DNA from: KLAP211 sp964650085
GTDB lineage: Bacteria; Patescibacteriota; Dojkabacteria; J137
Assembly (NCBI GenBank): GCA_964650085.1
Contig: CAZYSE010000004.1
Span: 1-40,270, forward strand
Reading direction: 5' to 3'
Length of the DNA stretch: 40,270 nt
Part shown: piece by piece, positions 33,640-40,270 of the stretch
Numbering within the stretch: position 1 is the stretch's first letter
Layout: every line of letters begins with the position of its first letter
Notes under the pieces: model-generated
Database searches by the model: none
Seen by the model: the letters and a program-made list of their open reading frames with translations, nothing else
What the model was told of the DNA's origin: nothing
Made by a program: the position numbers and the translations under genes

Positions 33640-33696
33640 TCTTGTATAATATCCTTATTACATATAAAATATTGATGAATCATTATACTTACAATA

Positions 33697-34935
33697 TTGA
33701 GAACATATAAAATACCTGCACAAATTTTACTATTTTTAGCACTTTTTAGCATTGCTATTAGTCCAATTCCTGTAACTGCTGGAGCGGAGGAGGATCTTGA
33801 TGCCCTTCAACAGCAAATTAATGCATTGGCCACACAAAGACAGGATATTCAAAATCAACTCGACCAAAATAACTACACTATATATGGCTACAGCGCACAA
33901 GTATCCAAACTTGCAGGTGAGGCACAGATATACCAAACCCAGATAGATCAACTTAACCTCGAAATTCAAAAACTAGAACTTGGGATTGCTAAACTTGAAC
34001 AAGAAATAACTGATCTTCAAGCTGACATTAAGCAGAGAGAAGAAGAAATCACAGGATTGGAAAAAGAGAGTAATAAGAGAATAAAAACTAGTTACATGAA
34101 TTTTAGAACTTACGGCATCAACTTCGAAGTTGGTAACAACATCATTTTTAACGACAGCATTAATTCATACTTTAAAAACTCTCAATATAAGGAGTTGATG
34201 CAAGATGACACAAACGATCTTTTAGTTCATCTATTCAATTTGAAAGTAGAGCTCGAAGCTAAAAAGGAAGACCTAGCGAGTAAATTATTAAAAAGCCAAA
34301 ACGATAAAGTTGAAGTAAACACGAAATTAGCAGATGTAAACGAGAGAAAAGGCGAATTGGATGTGAAGTTGAACGCATATTATGCTGAGATTGGAATGTT
34401 GAGCAATCAAAATTCAAATTATCAAAACTCAATTAACAATCTATCAAACGAAGAAATGATGCTTCAAGCACAAGCTTTCTTAATCATGCAAGAGATCATG
34501 AAAACTAATGTACCTAACGGAGTGTACGTTTTAGCAGGAACTATTATTGGAGTTCAAGGATGTACTGGATATTGCTTTGGAGAGCACTTACACTTTTCCG
34601 TGTACCTCTCTGGAGTTCCTGTTAATCCATGTACTCAGCTAGAAGGAGGAGTGGGTTGTGGAAATGGAGGGCCTCTTTTAGCTCCACTTAGAGGTAACGT
34701 TTCATTTAACAGTGGTTTTGGGATGAGATGGGGAGTACTTCACGATGGTATTGATATTACCGGATTTCCTTTAGGTCAAAGTTTTGTTTATGCCGCACAC
34801 GATGGATACTTACAAAGAGGAGTTGACTGTTGGCATCATAATATGGGTTATCCAACAAATGGATGCGCTAATTACGCAAGAATTCATAATCCCGATACTG
34901 GCGTAACAACTGGATATTGGCACTTGGCTAATTAA
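33697..34935 (+). CDS. Secreted coiled-coil protein with a circularly permuted M23/LytM domain
   Basis: TTG start (residues MRTYKIPAQ...), because no ATG fits before the signal peptide (about 5-28). Residues 30-255 are a long coiled coil like that of NlpD/EnvC-type peptidoglycan hydrolase regulators. Then the LytM motifs occur in swapped order: first AGTIIGVQGCTGYCFGEHLH (HLH at 297-299) and GVPVNPC, normally the C-terminal half; then PLRGNVSFNSGFGMRWGVLH with HDGID (His349, Asp353), AAHDGYL, and GYWHLAN at the very end, normally the N-terminal half. All zinc and catalytic residues are present. A Cys- and Gly-rich linker joins the halves. It would act on peptidoglycan outside the membrane. 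Confidence 0.82.
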   Translation: MRTYKIPAQILLFLALFSIAISPIPVTAGAEEDLDALQQQINALATQRQDIQNQLDQNNYTIYGYSAQVSKLAGEAQIYQTQIDQLNLEIQKLELGIAKLEQEITDLQADIKQREEEITGLEKESNKRIKTSYMNFRTYGINFEVGNNIIFNDSINSYFKNSQYKELMQDDTNDLLVHLFNLKVELEAKKEDLASKLLKSQNDKVEVNTKLADVNERKGELDVKLNAYYAEIGMLSNQNSNYQNSINNLSNEEMMLQAQAFLIMQEIMKTNVPNGVYVLAGTIIGVQGCTGYCFGEHLHFSVYLSGVPVNPCTQLEGGVGCGNGGPLLAPLRGNVSFNSGFGMRWGVLHDGIDITGFPLGQSFVYAAHDGYLQRGVDCWHHNMGYPTNGCANYARIHNPDTGVTTGYWHLAN

Positions 34936-35036
34936 GAAATTTCTTCTCCCTGTTGATGTTTCCTCCGATTTGTATAATAATGTGAAAAGGTAAAAGATTT
35001 TTACACTTGTAATTTATAAAAATCTTAAAAACTATA

Positions 35037-36032
35037 ATGTTTAAAAAAATAGTCTGCACAACAATTTTAGCTGTTTTAACGGGAGGTTTCCTTATTCCTC
35101 TTAATCCTATCTCCGCAGCGGATGTCCCAGTTACGGTAACACTTACAAACGAAACACTTGGAGCAACTGGGGTAGGGATGACACTTACATTTACACCCCC
35201 AGTAGCTTTAACAAACAATACAACAATTGACGTAGTTTATGATGACTTCTCCGGAGTACTGACAGATAGTGATGTTACAGTATCAGGAACAAATATTGTT
35301 GGAAGCACAGAAACTAATTTCTTATCAAACAGCTTTAGATCCACATTAAATGTTGCAGGAGCAACAGTAGGGGTTGTGACCATTACCATTGATACGACTC
35401 CAGGATTTACTAACCCACCAAATGCAGGAAACTATGCGGTTGGTGTAATTATTGATGTTGGAGGTTTGGGAATCAATCAGGATTTAGGAGCTTCTTTAGT
35501 TTACCTAGGAGCAGCAAACCAAGTTGGCGTAACAGGATCTTCAGTTAGTGCGTCTATTCCAACTTGCACTTTAATTGTAAATGTAAAACCAGAAAAAAGA
35601 ATTCCGAGAATTGGAAACTGGGATACAATCTTAACTGTTGAAGTAGCTACTACTTCAAATATAACACTTAGAACATTCACATTCCCAACTAATACTCAGG
35701 GAGAAGGATCATTTGACTTATGCGGAAATGGAATTTACTTTCCACCAGGAACATACAATTTTAAAGTGAGAGGATTCTCTCATTTAAGAAAGGTTTTTGA
35801 AAATATTCCTGCTTTCAACTCAACATCAGAATTTTCTGTAACTTTCACAGAGGAAATGCTTGCAGGAGAAACAAGTATTGTCTATGATAATTACATAAAC
35901 ATGATGGACTTTGTAACGCAAATTGAGCAGCTATACACTGCAGACTACAAAAATGACTTGAACCAGGATGGACTCGTAAATTCTTTAGATTTCGCTAATA
36001 CCATTACTAACTTTTATCTTAATGGTGAATAA
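35037..36032 (+). CDS. Secreted dockerin-domain protein
   Basis: 331 residues. Signal peptide (about 1-28, ending in ISAADV), a Thr/Val-rich beta-sandwich region (30-180), a second beta region with two Cys (185-275), and a C-terminal dockerin-like module (about 281-331). The second dockerin loop, DLNQDGLVNSLD, has all calcium ligands (D, N, D, N and D at 1, 3, 5, 9, 12); the first loop is degenerate (YDNYINMMDF). Dockerins bind cohesins, and the next gene encodes one. A TATAAT box lies about 60 bp upstream, outside the preceding gene. Confidence 0.8.
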   Translation: MFKKIVCTTILAVLTGGFLIPLNPISAADVPVTVTLTNETLGATGVGMTLTFTPPVALTNNTTIDVVYDDFSGVLTDSDVTVSGTNIVGSTETNFLSNSFRSTLNVAGATVGVVTITIDTTPGFTNPPNAGNYAVGVIIDVGGLGINQDLGASLVYLGAANQVGVTGSSVSASIPTCTLIVNVKPEKRIPRIGNWDTILTVEVATTSNITLRTFTFPTNTQGEGSFDLCGNGIYFPPGTYNFKVRGFSHLRKVFENIPAFNSTSEFSVTFTEEMLAGETSIVYDNYINMMDFVTQIEQLYTADYKNDLNQDGLVNSLDFANTITNFYLNGE

Positions 36033-36038
36033 CATTAA

Positions 36039-38012
36039 ATGTTAACCTTGAAAAAAATGTTAAATAAAACTTTGAAACTTGCTACGATAGCTGTATTCAT
36101 GTTTGCAGGGCTTGTTTCTGCTCAATCAGTAAAAGCGGCTACATTCGAATTTGTTCCTCCTACCAATACTTATGCTGTAGGTTGTAGACAAATTGTAAAT
36201 ATTTTTGCTGATGCTACGGGTCAAAGCTCGAATGGAGCAGACTTAGAAGTTTTGTTCGACCCAACTCAAGTTGAGATTTTGGACTTAGATCCAAATGTTC
36301 CTGGAATTCAAGTTAGAACTGGAACAGCTTACGATACTTACGTATTTAACGAAGTAGACGAAAATCTCGGCAGAATTAGAGTAGCGGCAGGATCATTTCA
36401 AAGATATTTAACTTCTAGAGAATTATTTGCAACAGTAGACTTTGCTGGAAGACCAGGAGCAACTGTAGGAAACTTTACAATTCGAGTAGTGGGATTTGGG
36501 CCAGAGGTATCTTTGGATTCGAATATTGCAGACTCTAACACCAACCTAGACTTACTTACTGCTACAGTAGATGGTAGTTACACATTTGAAATTAGTGAGT
36601 GCGAACAAGACTTGATTCCACCAGACAATATATTCATCAACCCTGTAGCTTTTTCAATTAATAACGATTATTTAGAAGGTGTAGAAGTAACTGTTAGCGA
36701 CTTTGGAGTAGGAGTAGATCTTTCAACAGTTGTAATTATTATAAATGGAGTAGAGTATACATTTGAATCCCCAGGAGTAACCTACACAGGAGATCCTGCT
36801 GAGTATACTTTCTTTATTACTCTTTCAGAACCTTACCCTATAAACCAGGCAGTTACTGGCGTAATCAGATCTACTGACCTTGCTGGTAATACATCCACAA
36901 CTCAAATAGTATTCAACATTCCACCAGGACAAATTTCTTGTCCTACATCAGGTGCTGAGCCAGATGTTGTGAACATTACAAATAACCTTTGCGAATTTGG
37001 AGAGCAGAATTTTATTAACAACTTTTTTGGTGAAGGATCGCTTGTAGATCAATTATTTACAAGCCTAGGAACAACTGGAATTGCAGCAGCGTTATTAGGA
37101 TTCCTTTCTCTACTGTGGTTACTACCACTAATTAATGCTCCGCTTTTACTATTAAACTTGCTAACTGCGTTCTTGGGAAGACGAACACGAAGACCATGGG
37201 GTCTGGTATTAGACGGAATGTCTAGAAAACCAATCTCACTAGCTACTTGTAGAATCTACAAATCTGGAACTTTATTCATGGTTTCACAGACTGTAAGTGA
37301 CATGGAAGGAAGATATGGATTCTCTGTATCAAATGGAGATTACAGGCTTGAAATTTCTAAAGATGGATTTAAGAAACATGTTCAAGAGATTAAAATTACT
37401 GAGGAGGAGAAGGGTTACATCACAGATGTAATGTTGTCTCCAGCTACTATTGCAGAATCAGATACTTCTAGGACAGGTTTTGCATTATTCTTTAAGCGAT
37501 TAGGTGTGTTCTACAAAAGAGTATCACCATTCTTGATGTTTGCTGGATTCGTTCTATCTATAGTAACAATGTTCTTATTTAGAAACCCATTCAACACAAT
37601 TATTTTCTTGCTTTATGTTCTAAACTATATACTTTTGATAATTGCTAGACTCAGAAGACTTAATAAATCTTCAGCAATTATGGACTCGAAAACTAAACTT
37701 AGAATTCCTTACGCAATTATAAAGATATTCGACGTAAAGAGTATGAAGCTTGTAGATACAATGGTTTCAAACGAAAATGGAGAATTTGAATACTTTGGAG
37801 ATCCTGGAGAATACGGAATATTAATTGCAGTAAGAGGATATAATTTCCCTTCTGCAGAACAAACAGATATTCCTAGACTAGATGGAATTTACAACGGAAT
37901 ATTGAAAGTAAGCTTAAATAGAGGAAACAACAAATTAAAGATATTCGTTGACCCAGTAAGCGATTCAACAAGCTATCTTGACCAAGGAAACCTTAAGACA
38001 CCATTCGGTTGA
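36039..38012 (+). CDS. Membrane-anchored cohesin-domain protein with carboxypeptidase-regulatory modules
   Basis: 657 residues. Signal peptide (about 1-33); a cohesin-like domain (about 34-185: ADLEVLFDPTQVEILDLDP, ELFATVDFAGRPGATVGNF); an Ig-like domain (about 195-300); a Cys-flanked spacer; a hydrophobic segment (about 350-380) ending in RRTRRPWG; a carboxypeptidase-regulatory-like domain (about 385-465); two more membrane segments (about 490-535); and a second regulatory-like domain (about 560-640). With an odd number of membrane passes the regulatory modules would be cytoplasmic, unusual for this fold. It follows the dockerin gene by 6 bp and is probably its surface receptor. Confidence 0.82.
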   Translation: MLTLKKMLNKTLKLATIAVFMFAGLVSAQSVKAATFEFVPPTNTYAVGCRQIVNIFADATGQSSNGADLEVLFDPTQVEILDLDPNVPGIQVRTGTAYDTYVFNEVDENLGRIRVAAGSFQRYLTSRELFATVDFAGRPGATVGNFTIRVVGFGPEVSLDSNIADSNTNLDLLTATVDGSYTFEISECEQDLIPPDNIFINPVAFSINNDYLEGVEVTVSDFGVGVDLSTVVIIINGVEYTFESPGVTYTGDPAEYTFFITLSEPYPINQAVTGVIRSTDLAGNTSTTQIVFNIPPGQISCPTSGAEPDVVNITNNLCEFGEQNFINNFFGEGSLVDQLFTSLGTTGIAAALLGFLSLLWLLPLINAPLLLLNLLTAFLGRRTRRPWGLVLDGMSRKPISLATCRIYKSGTLFMVSQTVSDMEGRYGFSVSNGDYRLEISKDGFKKHVQEIKITEEEKGYITDVMLSPATIAESDTSRTGFALFFKRLGVFYKRVSPFLMFAGFVLSIVTMFLFRNPFNTIIFLLYVLNYILLIIARLRRLNKSSAIMDSKTKLRIPYAIIKIFDVKSMKLVDTMVSNENGEFEYFGDPGEYGILIAVRGYNFPSAEQTDIPRLDGIYNGILKVSLNRGNNKLKIFVDPVSDSTSYLDQGNLKTPFG

Positions 38013-38048
38013 AATTAAGAAATAATCCCACCCATAAGGCCCATAATG

Positions 38049-38071
38049 GATCCCGCAGTAATTGCGGGATC
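38049..38071. terminator. GC-rich hairpin after the cohesin gene
   Basis: GATCCCGCA-GTAAT-TGCGGGATC, a perfect 9-bp stem with a 5-nt loop, followed by TGTGTTT. A member of the same palindrome family as the nested hairpin at 29325-29367. Likely a terminator, though the T-run is weak. Confidence 0.65.
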
Positions 38072-38124
38072 TGTGTTTAAAAAGTGTTAAATGACGAAAT
38101 ACTAGGTGAGTTGCTAAAACAAGT

Positions 38125-38145
38125 CTTTAACCTTTGAACTTTGAA
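38125..38145. repeat. Three tandem 7-nt units
   Basis: CTTTAAC, CTTTGAA, CTTTGAA, followed by GCTTTTT in the same register. The array supplies the -35 box of the downstream regulator gene (TTGAAC, 38134-38139). Confidence 0.65.
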
Positions 38146-38181
38146 GCTTTTTCATGTATATTGTCCCTAGTTAGGACAATA
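38134..38181 (+). promoter_or_regulatory. Promoter and operator of the TrmB-like gene
   Basis: TTGAAC (38134-38139), exactly 17 bp and TATATT (38157-38162). A perfect 8-bp inverted repeat TATTGTCC-N7-GGACAATA (38159-38181) begins inside the -10 box and ends 3 bp before the ATG. The position is that of a repressor site for autoregulation. Confidence 0.75.
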
Positions 38182-38183
38182 AT

Positions 38184-38989
38184 ATGAAAGATGCAGAGCC
38201 AGTAATTAAATTCTTATCCCAATTAGGTCTAGATTTCTTTGANNNNNNNNNNTTGAATCTAAGGTTTTTATGAACCTTTTAGAAAAGGGACCTCTAACTG
38301 TACTCGCACTTTCGAGAGAGTCAGATGTAAGCAGGACAAACGTATACAGGATTATTGAAAGACTAAAATCTTGGGGATTAGTAGACGAAAGAACTGAGGG
38401 ATCAAAAAAGATGATTTATGCTACTTCTGTTCAAAAGCTTGAGCTATTAGTTCAAGAACAAGAAAATAAATCTATAATTCTAAGAAAAACTCTTCCAGAA
38501 ATTAAAAGCTTATACGAAGGAGTGGAAGAAGCGCCAGAGGTAATGGGAATTCCTGGAACGACAGTTAGATTGCTAAAAGACACAGAAGAGTCGCTCGCAG
38601 AGTTAAATTTTGTGCTTGAAAACAGCAAAGAAATAAAAGCTATCCTTCCTTATGACTATTCCGAATTGTTTAATGAAGAGATCTCTAATACATTCAGAAG
38701 AACAGTTCAAAAGGATAAAACTGCATATTATGAGATTCTTTTAGAATCTTACACAAAACGATCTAGCATTGAGGACTTAGTTTTATTCAATTTGAGTAAA
38801 ACTTTCAAATCTAAGGTTTTTGAGTACGATTTTGGAAGTGGTCATATAATTTTGATCATCGAAGACAGAGTGATCTCGCTCTACAAAGAGGACGATGTAA
38901 CTTACGGATTCGTTATTGAGAACGAAAATGACGTCATCTTTCATGAGAACATTTTCAAACTGATCTGGGAAAGTTCAAAGGATATATAA
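38184..38989 (+). CDS. TrmB-like transcriptional regulator, interrupted by an assembly gap
   Basis: Starts at the ATG in GGACAATAATATG. An N-terminal helix-turn-helix (LSQLGLDFFE, gap, ESKVFMNLLEKGPLTVLALS, then SDVSRTNVYRIIERLKSW) is followed by a coiled linker and a C-terminal effector domain (about 110-263: IKAILPYDYSELFNEE and IILIIEDRVISLYKEDD). As written the frame breaks at the N stretch. If the flanking TTGA copies are merged and the Ns dropped, the frame is continuous (792 bp, 263 residues) and the helix-turn-helix aligns without gaps with the regulator at 1-338. So this is an intact gene. Autoregulation through the upstream inverted repeat is likely. Confidence 0.8.
38243..38252. 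other. 10-N scaffold gap with overlapping flanks
   Basis: The left flank ends in TTGA and the right flank begins with TTGA. Merging them restores GATTTCTTTGAATCTAAG and the reading frame; with ten unknown bases the frame is broken and hits a stop. Confidence 0.8.
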
Positions 38990-38990
38990 A

Positions 38991-39107
38991 CGAAGTTCGA
39001 AGTCTGAAGCTCTAAGTTCGAAAAATTGTATGTTTTCAAGATCGAATTTTAGAGTTGAGCTGTATTAATTTTCGATTTTCAAACTTCTAACTTCGAGCTT
39101 CTAACTT
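38991..39107. repeat. Inverted pair of 7-nt repeat arrays
   Basis: Left array 38991-39025: CGAAGTT, CGAAGTC, TGAAGCT, CTAAGTT, CGAAAAA. Right array 39073-39107: CGATTTT, CAAACTT, CTAACTT, CGAGCTT, CTAACTT, then Ts. The right array is roughly the complement of the left, so the RNA can form a long imperfect hairpin ending in TTTTTC, which may terminate the regulator transcript. Confidence 0.75.
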
Positions 39108-39129
39108 TTTCTCGTATCTACTTACCTAA

Positions 39130-39159
39130 TTACCCTTAAGGGCCATTTTGTGGTAAAAT
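39130..39159 (+). promoter_or_regulatory. infB promoter, leaderless type
   Basis: TTACCC (39130-39135), 18 bp, TAAAAT (39154-39159) with TGG before it (extended -10), then 7 nt to the GTG start. The spacer contains the palindrome CCCTTAAGGG, partly overlapping the -35. Confidence 0.55.
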
Positions 39160-39166
39160 CATCAAC

Positions 39167-40270
39167 GTGAATAAAGAAAAAAACATTAGACAACCAATAA
39201 TTGCAGTCATGGGTCATGTAGACCACGGTAAGACTACATTTCTTGACTCTATAAGAGGAACAAGAGTTGCGGACAAAGAAGCCGGAGGTATTACTCAAAA
39301 CACTCGAGCTCATGAGATTGTTAGAAAGAGCGGATTTAGAATGACATTCATTGACACTCCAGGACACGAAGCATTCAGCAAAATGAGAGAGCGAGGAGCA
39401 AATGTAACAGATTTCGTTTTGTTAATCGTTGCAGCTGATGACGGAGTTCAACCTCAAACTAAAGAATCTATCGAATTTGCAAAAAAAAGCAAAGTTCCCG
39501 TAATTGTCGCTATCAACAAAGTAGATCTACCTGGAATCAATACACAAAAAATCAAGACAGAATTATCTAGCTACGGAGTGGTAGTAGAAGAGTACGGCGG
39601 AGATTCAATAAGTTTTGAAATCTCGGGAAAAAATAAAACTGGATTAGAAGAACTGCTAGACGGTATCGAACTATTATCAGAAGTAAACGAACTAAAAAGC
39701 TCTGAGATTAAATACGGAAGTACTGGAGAAGCATTCATTCTTGAATCTAATCTTGATAAGAGATTAGGAAGCGTTGCTCTTTGTATTCTAAAAGCTGGTC
39801 ATTTACCTAAAAACACTTTTGGAGTAACCAAAGAAGGCGTATTCAAATCAAGAGCATACTTAGACGAAGTTCAAAAGCCAATGATTGAGGTAAATGAATC
39901 TCAGCCATTTTGGATTACTGGATTGAAAGAGACTGTTAACACAGGAGAAAGTATCTTCTTTTTTGAATCAGAAGAGAAGGCCAACGAATTTCATAAGCTA
40001 ATTACTAAAGATGAAATTTCTGAGTACTCAGACGCTACAGTAATGGATACTGAAAGTCTTTTTGCACAAATGCTTTTGAAGCAACAAGAAGATCTTGCTG
40101 GAATTTCTCAAAAAGAATTGAATGTTGTAGTTAAATCTTCTACAGAAGGAACATTGGAGGCAATTGTTGCTAAACTTTCAACTTTAAGTACAGAAGATGC
40201 TAAGGTAAACATTTTATTCAGCGGAACAGGAAATGTTTCTGAAGACGAGATTACTAGAGCTAAATTGGCA
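39167..40270 (+). CDS. infB: Translation initiation factor IF-2 (5' part, runs off the window)
   Basis: IF-2 places initiator tRNA on the ribosome. The start is the GTG at 39167, the only start that fits between the promoter and the G domain. The protein begins MNKEKNIRQPIIAVMGHVDH, so there is no N-terminal domain before the GTPase. G motifs: GHVDHGKT, DTPGHEAF, NKVD, and SGK. Switch I reads AGGITQNTRAHEI, where nearly all IF-2 proteins have AGGITQHIGAY. Domain II follows to the window end (GEAFILESNLDKRLGSVALC). The family call is certain; about 368 codons are in the window. Confidence 0.95.
   Translation, partial: MNKEKNIRQPIIAVMGHVDHGKTTFLDSIRGTRVADKEAGGITQNTRAHEIVRKSGFRMTFIDTPGHEAFSKMRERGANVTDFVLLIVAADDGVQPQTKESIEFAKKSKVPVIVAINKVDLPGINTQKIKTELSSYGVVVEEYGGDSISFEISGKNKTGLEELLDGIELLSEVNELKSSEIKYGSTGEAFILESNLDKRLGSVALCILKAGHLPKNTFGVTKEGVFKSRAYLDEVQKPMIEVNESQPFWITGLKETVNTGESIFFFESEEKANEFHKLITKDEISEYSDATVMDTESLFAQMLLKQQEDLAGISQKELNVVVKSSTEGTLEAIVAKLSTLSTEDAKVNILFSGTGNVSEDEITRAKLA

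Noticed and set aside
38184..38989. Frameshifted pseudogene reading of the TrmB-like gene
   Set aside because: The break coincides with the N stretch, and merging the overlapping TTGA restores a full-length frame.
27396..39107. CRISPR array suggested by regularly spaced repeats
   Set aside because: The units are 7 nt, directly adjacent and without unique spacers; no cas genes are present.

Overview
The window is AT-rich, densely coded bacterial DNA that uses the standard code (TGA is a genuine stop, for example in rpsG). It most resembles a Candidate Phyla Radiation (Patescibacteria) genome, something like Dojkabacteria, Microgenomates or Katanobacteria. The reasons are short and divergent information-processing proteins, TrmB-family regulators, surface proteins with cohesin, dockerin and carboxypeptidase-regulatory domains, unusual gene fusions, and no Shine-Dalgarno motif at the starts I inspected. 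The phylum call is inference. Two 10-N stretches (5991-6000 and 38243-38252) are scaffold placeholders; in both, the flanks appear to overlap by a few bases.

Layout. 1-9100 (minus): an rpoB-rpoC-rpsL-rpsG operon with a clear promoter and a terminator-like hairpin in the rpoB leader, closed by a UUCG terminator, then the start of a TrmB-like regulator. 9137-10989: three envelope proteins around a divergent promoter. 11090-14084: recJ, HU and sufU with REP-like and other intergenic sequence. 14147-19021: a membrane protein, an epimerase-like barrel, a LOG-methyltransferase fusion, a lysine-rich H1-like protein of 58 residues, an NSUN-type RNA methyltransferase and a FecR-domain protein. 19234-22318: a large unknown protein, then a histidyl-tRNA synthetase carrying a C-terminal FtsK-gamma-type winged helix. 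22329-27284 (minus): a six-gene unit with a two-repeat small protein, an unknown, DHFR, another unknown, a GH1-type glycosidase and SufS. 27419-30084: Elp3 divergent from a Trm9-like methyltransferase, probably a wobble-uridine modification pair. 30081-32476: membrane and unknown proteins plus a HIT-like protein. 32569-33639 (minus): a TsaC-TsaE fusion. 33697-38012: a surface cluster of a coiled-coil LytM/M23 endopeptidase whose catalytic domain looks circularly permuted, a dockerin protein and a membrane-anchored cohesin protein. 38184-40270: a second TrmB-like regulator with an operator over its promoter, and the start of infB.

Cross-cutting signals. At least six genes (sufU, the epimerase-like gene, recJ, hisS, the Trm9-like gene, infB) have a -10 box ending 6-7 nt before the start codon, which predicts leaderless mRNAs. 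Several intergenic spaces hold arrays of a degenerate 7-nt unit, alone or as inverted pairs. GC-rich REP-like palindromes occur at three places. The core machinery is divergent: the RpoC trigger loop lacks the catalytic histidine, the rifampicin pocket of RpoB is altered, S12 carries a 24-residue insertion, and switch I of IF2 is changed.
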